From positions 2,728,001-2,792,000 of the forward strand of contig CBDDLD010000004.1 of NCBI GenBank assembly GCA_965230605.1: a stretch of DNA of 64,000 bases, read 5' to 3'. Positions 17,295 to 27,253 of the stretch are shown here, piece after piece (the stretch's first letter is position 1; every line of letters starts with the position of its first letter). The position numbers were made by a program, and so were the translations under genes. Source of the stretch: CBDDLD01 sp965230605. Lineage in GTDB: Bacteria > Bacteroidota > Bacteroidia > Flavobacteriales > Flavobacteriaceae. The notes below the pieces were generated by a model that saw only the letters and a list, made by a program, of their open reading frames with translations, was not told the DNA's origin and ran no database searches.

Positions 17295-17428
17295 AATATC
17301 CTCTGAAAGTATTGCAAAATTAATAATAAACTGGCTTTTTAATCTGCAATCTTTAAATATTTAAATCTTAACATTTTTATAACTATTAATTACCTAACTT
17401 TAAGCACATTAATTAATCATTTTGACAT

Positions 17429-18889
17429 ATGAAAAAAATTACTTTTTTATTTACCCTCATCTTTTCGACTACCCTAACTTTTGCACAAGTTGTCTTATCA
17501 GAAGACTTTGAAGGCGGTACAGTAATTCCTACAGCATCGGGATGGACCAATGATGACATTCTGGGAAATGGAGATACATGGGCTATTGAATCTAGTGGGG
17601 AAGCAGCACTTGCAGGTGCTGGTAATACGTTAGTATTCACTGCTGGAGGTGCTGTTGGCAATTATGCCTCATTTAATAGTGATGGCAGTAGTAATAATGG
17701 TTTACCTGAAGAAGTGGCTCTGGTTAGTCCAGTATTTAGTTGTGTAGGACTTACACAAGTGACACTTCAATACAATTATCTATTTGCAGGTAATTTTGGC
17801 GGTAGTGGTTTTGTTGAAGTTTCTTCAAATGGTGGGCTTACATGGACAACTATAGATACTTACACTGCTGACGGTTATGATGGTGGCACAGTAACATCTG
17901 ACGTTTCTGCTCAATTAGCTGGACAAGCCAATTCGCAAGTACGTTTTAGATGGACTGGCGACTTTTCAGTAGCCTTCTATGTAGACAATGTTAGTGTTTT
18001 TCAATGTACAGTTAATCAACCGAATGCTGTAACCAGTGCTATATCACCGGCTAACGGCGCTACAAATGTGGATATCAATTATGGAGCCACTACAAACAAT
18101 ATAGGGCCTTTTGAATGGAATCCTGGTGCTGGTGGTGATCCTGCTGACAGTTTTAATATTAGTTTAGGAACCGATCCAGCGGGTACTAATATTGGTACGA
18201 TTTCTGGTTTCCCAAGTGGGAATTCAATCAACTTTAATTGGCAACCAAACACAACTTACTTCTGGTTCATTCAGGCTGTGAATTGTGATGGTGCTACTGA
18301 TGGAACCGTCTTCAGTTTTACAACATCGGCTTGTACAGATATTGCTCCTCCATCTGCAGTTACAACACCTGTACCCGCTGACGGCGCAACAGGAGTTACA
18401 ATAAATGCGGATGGTAATGCTTTAGATTTCTCATGGAACTCTGTAGATCCGGGCGCTAATTTTACTTTAAATTTAGGAACCACAAACCCTCCAACACAAG
18501 CGTTTGACAACTTTGCTAATGGAGGTACAATAACAGGTCTGGCTGAGAACACAACATACTTCTGGTCTGTTGATCCTATCAACTGTTTTGGTGCAACCAC
18601 TGGCGCTGTGTGGACTTTTACCACAGGATTAGCGCTCTCTGTTACCCAAGAAGAAGCTGTGATTTTTAGAGCATATCCAAACCCTACTGGTGATATACTG
18701 AATATAAAAGGTGCTAATGAAATTGATAATGTTTCTGTATTTAACCTCTTAGGTCAGAATGTTAAGAGCTTTGGAAAAGCTGATATTGTAAATTCATCTA
18801 TAAGTCTGGCAGATTTATCAGATGGGCTTTATATTGTTAGAATTTCTGTAGGCGATAAAACTCAGACTATTAGAGTTACTAAAAAATAA
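17429..18889 (+). CDS. Secreted protein with type IX secretion C-terminal sorting domain
   Basis: A 486-residue protein with a Sec signal peptide (about 1-19, ending TFAQ). Next come a jelly-roll or MAM-like N-terminal region (about 20-190, VVLSEDFEGG to FYVDNVSVFQC) and two repeated fibronectin III-like modules (about 195-290 and 300-395; both contain SPANGATNV/PADGATGV and NTTYFW). The C-terminal domain, FRAYPNPTGDILNIKG to IRVTKK, is a type A T9SS sorting signal, so it should be exported and attached to or released from the cell surface. A possible adhesin; no catalytic motif seen. Confidence 0.85.
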   Translation: MKKITFLFTLIFSTTLTFAQVVLSEDFEGGTVIPTASGWTNDDILGNGDTWAIESSGEAALAGAGNTLVFTAGGAVGNYASFNSDGSSNNGLPEEVALVSPVFSCVGLTQVTLQYNYLFAGNFGGSGFVEVSSNGGLTWTTIDTYTADGYDGGTVTSDVSAQLAGQANSQVRFRWTGDFSVAFYVDNVSVFQCTVNQPNAVTSAISPANGATNVDINYGATTNNIGPFEWNPGAGGDPADSFNISLGTDPAGTNIGTISGFPSGNSINFNWQPNTTYFWFIQAVNCDGATDGTVFSFTTSACTDIAPPSAVTTPVPADGATGVTINADGNALDFSWNSVDPGANFTLNLGTTNPPTQAFDNFANGGTITGLAENTTYFWSVDPINCFGATTGAVWTFTTGLALSVTQEEAVIFRAYPNPTGDILNIKGANEIDNVSVFNLLGQNVKSFGKADIVNSSISLADLSDGLYIVRISVGDKTQTIRVTKK

Positions 18890-18910
18890 AATGAAGTTTT
18901 ATTATATCTA

Positions 18911-18937
18911 AAAAGCGGCTTTTCAGCCGCTTTTTTT
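18911..18937. terminator. Bidirectional intrinsic terminator between T9SS gene and rlmN
   Basis: Arms AAAAGCGGCT (18911-18920) and AGCCGCTTTT (18925-18934), loop TTTC, then a T-run on the plus strand. The run overlaps the rlmN stop codon (18936-18938). It separates two convergent genes. Confidence 0.9.
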
Positions 18938-19976
18938 AGCTCTTATTAGCAAGTTGCCCACATGCAGCATCAATATCTTTTCCTCTGGAGCGTCTTACCG
19001 TAACCACAATATTATTGCGCTCTAAAGCTTTTATATAATTATCTATGGCACTGTCATCGGCTTGTTGAAAGACATCATCGCCAATTGGATTGTATTCTAT
19101 TAGATTGACCTTACTTGGAGCAAATTTGCAAAAGCGTACCAGTGCTTCAATATCTTTATCGGAATCATTTATCCCTTTCCAAACCACATATTCATAGGTA
19201 ATTCTCCGTTTTGTTTTCGCATACCAATACTCCAAAGCTTCTCTAAGGTCTTTAAGCGGAAATGTAGCATTAAAGGGCATAATAGATGTTCTTACTTCAT
19301 CAACAGCTGAATGTAATGAAACGGCAAGATTAAACTTCACTTCTTCATCTGCCATTTTCTTAATCATCTTTGGCACTCCAGATGTTGAGACTGTAATACG
19401 CTTTGGAGACATGCCCAATCCTTCAGGAGACGTGATCTTGTCTATAGCTTTAAGTACATTATTATAATTCATTAATGGCTCTCCCATACCCATAAACACA
19501 ATATTACTCAGAGGTCTATTGTAGTAGAATCGACTTTCATTATCTATGGCTACCACTTGATCGTATATCTCATCCGGATTGAGGTTCCGCATACGCTTTA
19601 GCTTAGCCGTGGCACAAAACTTACAATCCAAACTACAACCTACCTGTGAAGACACACATGCCGTGGTTCTTGTATCCGTAGGTATAAGTACTGACTCTAC
19701 AATTAAATCATCGTGTAATCTTACTGCATTTTTTATAGTACCATCGTTACTACGTTGCATCTGGTCCACTTTGATATGATTAATAACAAAGTTGTCTTCT
19801 AGCATTTGGCGTGTTTGAAGCGATATATTAGTCATTGCATCAAAACTATGCGCAGACTTTTGCCATAACCATTCATAGACTTGATTTCCCCGAAATGCCT
19901 TATCACCTTGCTTCTCGAAGAACGCTCTAAGCTGGTCCTTTGTTAATGCTCTTATGTCTTTTTTCTTATCGCTCAT
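18936..19976 (-). CDS. rlmN: 23S rRNA (adenine2503-C2)-methyltransferase RlmN (dual rRNA/tRNA)
   Basis: I use the ATG at 19974-19976 (MSDKKKDIRALTKDQL, 346 residues); a more upstream start adds residues that run into the queA terminator. The radical SAM motif CxxxCxxC is CSLDCKFC within SSQVGCSLDCKFCATAKLKRMRNL. FMGMGEPLMNY, VSTSGVPKMI and the C-terminal VVTVRRSRGKDIDAACGQL, containing the catalytic cysteine, are all present. It methylates A2503 of 23S rRNA and usually A37 of some tRNAs. It lies 45 bp after a terminator, so it probably has its own promoter. Confidence 0.95.
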   Translation of the reverse strand: MSDKKKDIRALTKDQLRAFFEKQGDKAFRGNQVYEWLWQKSAHSFDAMTNISLQTRQMLEDNFVINHIKVDQMQRSNDGTIKNAVRLHDDLIVESVLIPTDTRTTACVSSQVGCSLDCKFCATAKLKRMRNLNPDEIYDQVVAIDNESRFYYNRPLSNIVFMGMGEPLMNYNNVLKAIDKITSPEGLGMSPKRITVSTSGVPKMIKKMADEEVKFNLAVSLHSAVDEVRTSIMPFNATFPLKDLREALEYWYAKTKRRITYEYVVWKGINDSDKDIEALVRFCKFAPSKVNLIEYNPIGDDVFQQADDSAIDNYIKALERNNIVVTVRRSRGKDIDAACGQLANKS

Positions 19977-20020
19977 CACTAGCAAAAATACCGAATTGTT
20001 TTCATGGCAAAATACTTTCA

Positions 20021-20048
20021 TAAAAAAAGCCTCTGATCAGAGGCTTTT
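20021..20048 (-). terminator. Intrinsic terminator after queA
   Basis: A perfect 24-bp palindrome, AAAAGCCTCTGA and TCAGAGGCTTTT (20025-20048), followed on the minus strand by further Ts. It lies 19 bp after the queA stop. Confidence 0.88.
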
Positions 20049-20066
20049 ACTTGTTATATATTGGTT

Positions 20067-21116
20067 TTATATGATAAGCATTGCATCTCCGTAAGAATAA
20101 AATCTATACTTTTCTTTTACTGCCTGATCATAAGCTTCTTTTATAAAATCATGACCAGCAAACGCTGATACCATCATTAACAATGTAGATTTTGGTGTAT
20201 GGAAATTAGTAATCATACTATTTGCAATACTGAAATCATAAGGAGGGAAAATAAATTTATTAGTCCATCCGTAAAAATCATTTAACGTCCCACTAGAAGA
20301 AACTGAGCTTTCGATGGCTCTCATAGAAGTTGTCCCAACGGCACATACTCGTTTTTTATTAGCAATGCCTGTATTAACTATATCTGCAGCACGTTCAGTA
20401 ATAATAACTTCTTCACTATCCATCTTATGCTTAGAAAGATCTTCAACCTCTACCGGATTAAATGTTCCTAAACCAACATGTAATGTGACTTCAGCCATGT
20501 CTACACCTTTAATCTCTAAACGCTTTAACAGGTGCTTAGAGAAGTGTAATCCTGCAGTTGGCGCAGCTACTGCACCTTCGTTCTTTGCAAATATAGTTTG
20601 GTAACGCTCCTCATCTTGTGGTTCAACATCTCTTTTAATGTATTTTGGTAGTGGTGTTTCTCCCAATTCCGTTAATTTTCTTCTAAAATCAGAATACGAA
20701 CCATCATATAAAAAACGTAAGGTTCTTCCTCTAGATGTTGTATTATCTATAACTTCAGCCACTAGAGTTTCGTCATCACCAAAATATAATTTATTACCAA
20801 TTCTTATTTTTCTAGCCGGGTCAACCAAAACATCCCAAAGGCGTTGTTCTTGATTTAACTCTCTAAGTAAAAAAACCTCAATTCTTGCACCTGTCTTTTC
20901 TTTGTTTCCATAAAGTCTTGCAGGAAATACTTTAGTATTGTTAAGAATCATCACATCACCTTCATCAAAATAATCGATGATATCTTTAAATTGTTTGTGT
21001 TCTATGGTTTGATTTGCTCTATCTAAAACCATCAATTTTGATTCATCTCTATGATCAGCCGGGTATTCTGCTAAAAGTTCAGTAGGTAGGTTAAAATTAA
21101 AGTGTGATAATTTCAT
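20067..21116 (-). CDS. queA: S-adenosylmethionine:tRNA ribosyltransferase-isomerase
   Basis: A 349-residue protein with family segments FNLPTELLAEYPADHRDESKLMVLDR at the start, YQTIFAKNEGAVAAPTAGLHFSKHLL in the middle, VTLHVGLGTFNPVEVEDLSKHKMDSE, and ITNFHTPKSTLLMMVSAFAG near the end. QueA transfers the ribosyl part of SAM to preQ1 in tRNA, the penultimate step of queuosine synthesis. It is another SAM-consuming RNA modification gene beside rlmN but appears separately terminated. Confidence 0.96.
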   Translation of the reverse strand: MKLSHFNFNLPTELLAEYPADHRDESKLMVLDRANQTIEHKQFKDIIDYFDEGDVMILNNTKVFPARLYGNKEKTGARIEVFLLRELNQEQRLWDVLVDPARKIRIGNKLYFGDDETLVAEVIDNTTSRGRTLRFLYDGSYSDFRRKLTELGETPLPKYIKRDVEPQDEERYQTIFAKNEGAVAAPTAGLHFSKHLLKRLEIKGVDMAEVTLHVGLGTFNPVEVEDLSKHKMDSEEVIITERAADIVNTGIANKKRVCAVGTTSMRAIESSVSSSGTLNDFYGWTNKFIFPPYDFSIANSMITNFHTPKSTLLMMVSAFAGHDFIKEAYDQAVKEKYRFYSYGDAMLII

Positions 21117-21187
21117 TATGTATGTCTTATTTTTAGAAGCTGCAAATATACAATCTCAACATAGGGGTTGTCAAGTAATTCACTAAT

Positions 21188-22408
21188 TTATTTAAAGGTA
21201 AATCCTATGCGTTCTATATCTTTCCAAAAATCGGGATAAGATTTTGAGACTACGTCGGCGTCTTCAATAACAATAGGAACTTTAAGTGCTAAAGGTGCAA
21301 AAGCCATAGCCATTCTATGGTCATTATATGTTGAAATTCTAATATTTTGGTTGATTCCAGTATTAGGTAGAAGGTGTAGTACATCATTTGTAACACTAAT
21401 AGAAGCGCCAAGTTTACTCAGTTCTGCTTTAAGGGCTTCTAATCGGTCTGTCTCTTTAATTTTGAGTGTATGTAGGCCTTCTAACTTGCATTCTAGGCCC
21501 AAGGCAAAAGCAGTTACAGCTATAGTTTGTGCTATATCTGGAGCATTAGAAAGGTTGAAATTGATATTTTCAGTATTATTCCGAACCTTCTTAAGTACTA
21601 GTGTATCATTATCAAATATTGATTCTACACCGAAAGATTCATATAGTTTTACGAGAACTGAATCTCCTTGAAGTGAATTTTCTTTATAGAAGAACAGCTT
21701 AATTTCTGTTCCTAACTCACTTAATGCGGCTATGCTATAAAAGTAGGAGGCTGATGACCAGTCAGATTCTACGGTTAATTCTTTGGTTTCAATTTCATGA
21801 TGCACTGGGAATACTTTAATAGTATTATCTGCAAATTCTGTTCTAATACCAATTTGATTCAACAAGCTCAAAGTCATATTTATGTAGGGCACTGAAGTAA
21901 TCTCACCAATTAAGTTTATGGTTATTCCTTTTGGTAATTGAGAGCCAACTAACAGTAATGCAGAGATATATTGGCTGCTTACATTTGCCGCTAGGCTCAC
22001 TTCAGACTTGGACAGTAATTTTCCTGAAATTTTTAATGGGGGAAAGCCTTCCTTAGCTTCATATTTAATATCGGCTCCTATGTCCCTTAATGCATCTACA
22101 AGAATCTTAATGGGACGTTCTTTCATACGAGAAGATCCCGTTATAACGATATCTTTATCTTTCTGAATGGCAAAATATGCTGTTAGAAAGCGCATGGCTG
22201 TGCCAGCATGATGAATATCTATAACATCTGAACTCCCGTTTAATGCCTTTTGCATTAATTGTGAATCATCAGAATTAGAAAGGTTACGTATCGTAATCTG
22301 AGGGTATAACGCCTTTAATAACAGTAAACGATTGCTTTCACTTTTAGAACCTGTTATGGTTAAAGATGTGCTCTTTTTTATTTCAGATTTCTGTAGCTTA
22401 ATATTCAT
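21188..22408 (-). CDS. aroA: 3-phosphoshikimate 1-carboxyvinyltransferase (EPSP synthase)
   Basis: A 406-residue EPSP synthase. The N-terminal LTITGSKSESNRLLLLKALYP, IHHAGTAMRFLTAYFA and SSRMKERPIKILVDALR, and the C-terminal LKIKETDRLEALKAELSKLGA and YNDHRMAMAFAPLAL, are the shikimate-3-phosphate and PEP binding segments. The enzyme performs step six of the shikimate pathway, feeding the aromatic operon at 28.9-32.9 kb, from which it is unlinked. The usual LPGSKS motif reads ITGSKS and the central TAMRF motif is intact. Confidence 0.94.
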   Translation of the reverse strand: MNIKLQKSEIKKSTSLTITGSKSESNRLLLLKALYPQITIRNLSNSDDSQLMQKALNGSSDVIDIHHAGTAMRFLTAYFAIQKDKDIVITGSSRMKERPIKILVDALRDIGADIKYEAKEGFPPLKISGKLLSKSEVSLAANVSSQYISALLLVGSQLPKGITINLIGEITSVPYINMTLSLLNQIGIRTEFADNTIKVFPVHHEIETKELTVESDWSSASYFYSIAALSELGTEIKLFFYKENSLQGDSVLVKLYESFGVESIFDNDTLVLKKVRNNTENINFNLSNAPDIAQTIAVTAFALGLECKLEGLHTLKIKETDRLEALKAELSKLGASISVTNDVLHLLPNTGINQNIRISTYNDHRMAMAFAPLALKVPIVIEDADVVSKSYPDFWKDIERIGFTFK

Positions 22409-22436
22409 AGCGTTCTATGCCATTTAAAATGCAAAG

Positions 22437-22763
22437 CTACTTTAATTTATCATTATTATGATGCCTATCGTGATCTCGTTTTGTCTTCTTATCCATCTTT
22501 TTATCAAAAGCCTCTTGCAGATCTATTCCGGTTTGATTTGCTAGACATAATACTACAAAAACAACATCTGCAAGTTCTTCCCCTAGGTCTTTGTCTTTAT
22601 CGCTTTCTTTTTCACTTTGCTCGCCATAACGTCTGGCGATAATTCTTGCTACTTCACCAACTTCTTCAGTCAGTTGAGCCATATTGGTCAACTCATTAAA
22701 GTATCTAACGCCATGGTTTTTTATCCAATCATCAACAATTTTTTGGGCATTTTTTATGTCCAT
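22437..22763 (-). CDS. MazG-like nucleotide pyrophosphohydrolase
   Basis: A 108-residue all-alpha NTP pyrophosphohydrolase. The metal-binding pattern is visible in AQLTEEVGEVARIIAR (ExxE) and LGEELADVVFVVLCLANQTGIDL (ExxD). Proteins of this type hydrolyse non-canonical or excess dNTPs; the substrate cannot be deduced. The C-terminal tail is unusually rich in Lys, Asp and His (RDHDRHHNNDKLK). It starts 2 bp after the stop of the upstream DUF3857 gene and lies 28 bp before aroA, so it is probably in the DUF3857 transcript. Confidence 0.85.
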   Translation of the reverse strand: MDIKNAQKIVDDWIKNHGVRYFNELTNMAQLTEEVGEVARIIARRYGEQSEKESDKDKDLGEELADVVFVVLCLANQTGIDLQEAFDKKMDKKTKRDHDRHHNNDKLK

Positions 22764-22765
22764 AA

Positions 22766-24790
22766 TCAGGCTTTTGTTAATACAATTTGTTCTGCTTGTT
22801 TCTCTACTATTTTTTCAAAGAAATCTTTGAATACGGCATAATCAGCCGGATCTATTAAAGAAGCCTTTAAATTAAAGCTAATACTTAATTGTAAGAAGTT
22901 TCCGTTTTCTTTAGCGATATAGCTGAACTTAGCTGCGCCTTCCTTAAACTCATAAGCTTCACTCTTTGGTAAGGCTTCCACTTTATAGCCTTCCGGCAAC
23001 ATAATATTGACCAAAAACTTGTCTTCATATGGAAAGGCAAAATCAATAGGATATTTACGTTCATCTAATTTGAATGGGCTTTCTTTAGTAGTTAAAAATA
23101 ATAATGGTGAAAAATAGAGCTTACCTCCAATATCATCAATACCATCTGATAATTCATAGTTATAAGATAGCATTACAGGTTTTGTAATGTCGGTTTTATT
23201 TTCAAAATTCAGCTCGCTAATTTCTATATCGCCTTTGCCATTTTCTATGGCTTTAATATGATCTTCTGAATTTCTTTTTGCAAATCGACTTCTGTAGCGC
23301 ATGGCTAGATGCGATGTTAGACTCTTTCTCACTTTACCTGAAACTGATAAGTCATCATTAATTTTAATATTTAAAGACGTTGATTCTACAGACTTGGTGT
23401 TTGGTCGTAAGGACACCCATCCTGATGAACCATTATCTAAGACCACTCTTCCTTTCCAGTTAAGGGTACGCTCTGGAAGTACATTTACCATACTGTAAGG
23501 TTCCGAAGCATCTAGTAAGATATAGTTATCACCACTTTGCACTATGCATATCACATAGTTAAACCCTTTTTGAGTTGGAAATAATGGGATACCATGATTT
23601 CTAGTGCTCACTAAAACTGGATTAGCATTAATACCCTGTGATTTCAACATGGCAATAAGTAACAGGTTGATATCAGCAACATTTCCTTCGCCTTCTTTAT
23701 AGGCTGTCCTTGTTCCTTTAAGAGCTCTGAACCCATATAGTCCGTTCCATTTCACTTTAGACTTTACATAATTCTGTAATACAAATGATTTTTGGAAATC
23801 ATCATCAACTCCAGACACCATAGACGCTATATCATCTTTAAAAAAACCTACTCTACTTATTTGGCCTCCGAAATTTGGATTGTCATATATATATTTAGAA
23901 ACCTTTTCCCAGTTAGTGGCGAATGATCGTTCAATTCCTCCATACTGATTTAAACTAGCTGATAACTCCATACTCATCTTGGAACGATAATTATTCATGT
24001 TTCCAGCATAAGCTTCGGTTTTCAAGGCTGGTATATTAACTTCTTCAGCTTTTAAAACATTTTCATCATATTTTAATGTTCCTCCAGAAGTTGACTGACT
24101 AGCCCCATTAAGCCCTTTACCAATATAGTCTTTTGTTCCTCTAACTACTACTTCCTTCTTCATTGTAGAACGTTTTAAGCTTGGCGAAAAAGAAGCTTTA
24201 GTGTTGAATTGGGTATTATAACTATAATATTGAGGAGTAGCTACTCTAAAGTCCAGTCTATTTATAGGTATATCATATTGAAAAACCACATCATCTATCT
24301 CTAAAAATGGTGATATGATTTTATAAGTATATTCAATGACACAACTTTCTTTAATATTAGGCATTGTGATTGTATTGATTTCAGTAAAATCATTATAATC
24401 TTCTTCAAAAATCCCATCTTTTTTTAGCTTATCCTTAGAAACTTTTCCATTAATCATATTATAAGTTACACCTTTAAGATCTCTTAGCTTTTCTGTTTTA
24501 CCACCTCCGCCTTCGTAGATATATATTTTCTTTGTGGCCCAATCAAAGCCTTCTTTAGTGTATATTTTTATGCGCTCGTGAACCTCTCGCTCTTGCATAA
24601 AGCCATCTGACTCCGTATAGACAAATGAAATAGCTTCATTCCTATATAAGACTGCAGCATTAGCTGATGAGTCTAATGGATGTACCTTTTCTTGAAGTTC
24701 TGCTTTTGAGACTTTTCCATACTTAAAGTCTTGAGATAAGCCAATGGCACAAATACATAGTGTCATTGTGAGTGATAATATGATTTTCAT
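22766..24790 (-). CDS. DUF3857 protein with degenerate transglutaminase-like domain
   Basis: A 674-residue secreted protein (signal peptide about 1-19, ending IGLSQ). The N-terminal DUF3857 domain (about 60-230) is followed by a transglutaminase-like domain (about 290-440) and a C-terminal beta-rich region ending in a DUF3858-like segment. In the transglutaminase-like core the expected GDCK cysteine motif reads NVADINLL and the expected His region reads FNYVICIV, so Cys and His are both missing; it is probably not a protease or cross-linker. It lies 33 bp after its paralogue. Confidence 0.82.
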   Translation of the reverse strand: MKIILSLTMTLCICAIGLSQDFKYGKVSKAELQEKVHPLDSSANAAVLYRNEAISFVYTESDGFMQEREVHERIKIYTKEGFDWATKKIYIYEGGGGKTEKLRDLKGVTYNMINGKVSKDKLKKDGIFEEDYNDFTEINTITMPNIKESCVIEYTYKIISPFLEIDDVVFQYDIPINRLDFRVATPQYYSYNTQFNTKASFSPSLKRSTMKKEVVVRGTKDYIGKGLNGASQSTSGGTLKYDENVLKAEEVNIPALKTEAYAGNMNNYRSKMSMELSASLNQYGGIERSFATNWEKVSKYIYDNPNFGGQISRVGFFKDDIASMVSGVDDDFQKSFVLQNYVKSKVKWNGLYGFRALKGTRTAYKEGEGNVADINLLLIAMLKSQGINANPVLVSTRNHGIPLFPTQKGFNYVICIVQSGDNYILLDASEPYSMVNVLPERTLNWKGRVVLDNGSSGWVSLRPNTKSVESTSLNIKINDDLSVSGKVRKSLTSHLAMRYRSRFAKRNSEDHIKAIENGKGDIEISELNFENKTDITKPVMLSYNYELSDGIDDIGGKLYFSPLLFLTTKESPFKLDERKYPIDFAFPYEDKFLVNIMLPEGYKVEALPKSEAYEFKEGAAKFSYIAKENGNFLQLSISFNLKASLIDPADYAVFKDFFEKIVEKQAEQIVLTKA

Positions 24791-24823
24791 GATGTTGATG
24801 GATTTAGTGTATTTGATTTTATA

Positions 24824-26725
24824 TTATTTTACGAGTACAATCTTGGCTTTATCGTGTTTAACGATCTGTTTCATAAAGTTTCTAAAGGCCTCATAATCGG
24901 ATTTCTCATATTCGCCTTTATTCATAATGCATGTTCTAGTATATTTTAACTTGTTCCCTTCTAATGGTTCTAGTTTATATTCATAGGATCCAAATGCATT
25001 GGTAATTGAAGTTCCTTCTGACATGGCTTCTACTTTCATGTTTTCTGGTATTTGGATAATAAACTCATCAACATCCTTATAACCACGTTCTATCTTAAAA
25101 TCTAGATAGCGTTCGCTATAACGTGTAGGGATTGAAGACACTTTATTGAACATATTTGGCTGTAGTATCAACCGGTTTCCGGTTTTAGAAGCATAATTTG
25201 ATGCAGATAATTCGAAGGCTTCCGTAAAGACAGCTTCATTTTTGTTATCGTCTAATGCAATACTTTTAATATCAAGGTCATTGATATTATCCCAATAATC
25301 TTTATACCAAAGTTTTTGATCTCTTAGGTTTTTATTTTGAACGTCCTCATGTAAATTATACTGATAGCCTGTGGTTGTTATCGTGACATCCGCGGTGAAG
25401 CTTCCAGTTTCGTCTAACGTAACTTTAGCTGTTGTGTTTTGGATACTATCATCTGCGCCATATACTTTGGTATGTACTATTTTTCCTCCTTCCGGAGTTA
25501 CTAATAACACATCTCTATCATCAGTGAAACCAGCAGTAAATCCAAAAGGCACAGTTTGACTTGTACACTCCAGAAACACATTTTCATTATCATCCGGCAC
25601 ACACAAAATAACATGGTTCCCTTCTGTAACTGAGAATTCGCTATCCATATCTCTAATCTGACTACCCCCATACACCACAGTGTAATACGAAGGCACACCG
25701 ACAGCTTCTAACAAAGCTTTAGTATAATTAGATAATCCTTTACAGTCTGCATATCCTAGCTTGTCTACATCGTTTGCTAGCATAGGTTTCCAACCTCCAA
25801 TACCTACCTGTACACTGATATATCTTGTTTTGTCTTGCATATACTTGTATACAATCTTAGCGCGTTCCATTTTATCTTCAACACCTTCAGTTAGAGCCTT
25901 GACTTCGTCTATTGCCGATTGTGGTAAATCGTCAGTACCAACAAGTAACTTATTATACATCCATTTACCAAAATCTTCCCAGTTGTTATTAATGCCTTTA
26001 ACACCTTCCATATCAAAAGTGGTCAATGCTGTTTTTAGTTTTGGTGTAAAAGTAGACAGGTCTGGACTATAGGTTTCATACTTGATTCCTTCCAAGTTTT
26101 TTGCTATGACATGATAATCTCCTTTTACTTCGATATTGTAATTCTCAAAGTTTTCCTTTTTGTTCCTCAAGGGGACATCAGAATTATTTTTAATTTCAAA
26201 CTCAGAGTATTGTACCGCTAGGTAATAACCATCTATAGGACGCCATTGAGGTACAAAAGCCGTACTATTATATTCTACTACCGAATTATATTCAATAGTA
26301 TATGGATACTTTACGGGGGTGTAATTAAGGTATTTAACACGACTATCAGAGTATAAAGTGGCACCACTAACAGCACTTTCATCAATAAAATCGTTCTTTT
26401 TAATCTTCTTTATCTCTTTACCCGTAGCATCATAAATTTTGGCCTCTAATTTTTTTATAGTAGTATTCTTATCATAGCCTTCGAATGCATTTGAATGCTT
26501 GTCCCCATACTTCCCATAGACAGTTACAATACGTTTAGTTGTAACTATCATTTCATTGTAAGCATTGATTTCAATGGCTTGTTTGTCATATCTTACCACA
26601 GCATTTGCCTTCTCTTTTAATTCAGAAGGCACTAATAATGCAACATAATCATCTTTGCTTTGACTGTATGTGAATATGGAAATAGATAAAAACAGAAACG
26701 GTAAGACAGACTTCAATTGATTCAT
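24824..26725 (-). CDS. DUF3857 and transglutaminase-like domain protein with intact active-site residues
   Basis: A 633-residue secreted protein (signal peptide about 1-21, FTYSQ). DUF3857 occupies about residues 45-220 and a transglutaminase-like domain about 260-400. The active-site pattern is kept: cysteine in GYADCKGLSNYTKALL, histidine in GNHVILCV, and an acidic residue in VFLECTSQT (Glu or a nearby Asp in place of the usual Asp). The C-terminal region (about 530-633) matches that of the downstream paralogue. Function in Bacteroidota is unknown; a periplasmic or surface enzyme is likely. Confidence 0.83.
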   Translation of the reverse strand: MNQLKSVLPFLFLSISIFTYSQSKDDYVALLVPSELKEKANAVVRYDKQAIEINAYNEMIVTTKRIVTVYGKYGDKHSNAFEGYDKNTTIKKLEAKIYDATGKEIKKIKKNDFIDESAVSGATLYSDSRVKYLNYTPVKYPYTIEYNSVVEYNSTAFVPQWRPIDGYYLAVQYSEFEIKNNSDVPLRNKKENFENYNIEVKGDYHVIAKNLEGIKYETYSPDLSTFTPKLKTALTTFDMEGVKGINNNWEDFGKWMYNKLLVGTDDLPQSAIDEVKALTEGVEDKMERAKIVYKYMQDKTRYISVQVGIGGWKPMLANDVDKLGYADCKGLSNYTKALLEAVGVPSYYTVVYGGSQIRDMDSEFSVTEGNHVILCVPDDNENVFLECTSQTVPFGFTAGFTDDRDVLLVTPEGGKIVHTKVYGADDSIQNTTAKVTLDETGSFTADVTITTTGYQYNLHEDVQNKNLRDQKLWYKDYWDNINDLDIKSIALDDNKNEAVFTEAFELSASNYASKTGNRLILQPNMFNKVSSIPTRYSERYLDFKIERGYKDVDEFIIQIPENMKVEAMSEGTSITNAFGSYEYKLEPLEGNKLKYTRTCIMNKGEYEKSDYEAFRNFMKQIVKHDKAKIVLVK

Positions 26726-26800
26726 ATTGATGTTCTATATATTTTCTTAATGAATATAGAAAACCTTACGCTATTATTCAAATATAAGTTGGGTTTTTAC

Positions 26801-27253
26801 TTATTCTTTTTGCTTTGTATCAATGATGATTGTTACTGGTCCATCATTTAAAAGTTTAACCTTCATATCAGCTCCAAACTCACCAGAGTAAACAGGTTTC
26901 TGCAATTGAGCTTCCAACGTGCTTAAAAAAGTATTGTAGAGTGGTATAGCCACATTGGGTTTGGCTGCTTTAATATAGCTGGGTCTATTGCCTTTTTTTG
27001 TACCGGCATGTAATGTAAATTGACTAACGACAATAATATCGCCATTTTGTTCTAAAACGGACTCATTCATTATCCCTCTATCATCTGAAAATATTCTGAG
27101 GTTGACTATCTTTTTGGTAAGCCAAACGATATCGTCTTCATTATCCTCATTAACAATGCCTAAAAGGATTAACAATCCTTCTCTTATGTCTGCTACTATG
27201 TTTCCGTCTATAGTTACTGAAGCTTCAGTAACACGTTGAATTACAGCTCTCAT
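26801..27253 (-). CDS. dtd: D-aminoacyl-tRNA deacylase
   Basis: A 150-residue DTD protein with MRAVIQRVTEASVTIDG at the start, the SQFTLHAGTKKGNRPSY motif that forms part of the active site, and the NDGPVTIIID cross-subunit motif near the end. It hydrolyses D-amino acids, and glycine mischarged on tRNA-Ala, from tRNA. Its ATG overlaps the rsgA stop by 4 bp, so the two translation-quality genes are coupled. Confidence 0.95.
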   Translation of the reverse strand: MRAVIQRVTEASVTIDGNIVADIREGLLILLGIVNEDNEDDIVWLTKKIVNLRIFSDDRGIMNESVLEQNGDIIVVSQFTLHAGTKKGNRPSYIKAAKPNVAIPLYNTFLSTLEAQLQKPVYSGEFGADMKVKLLNDGPVTIIIDTKQKE

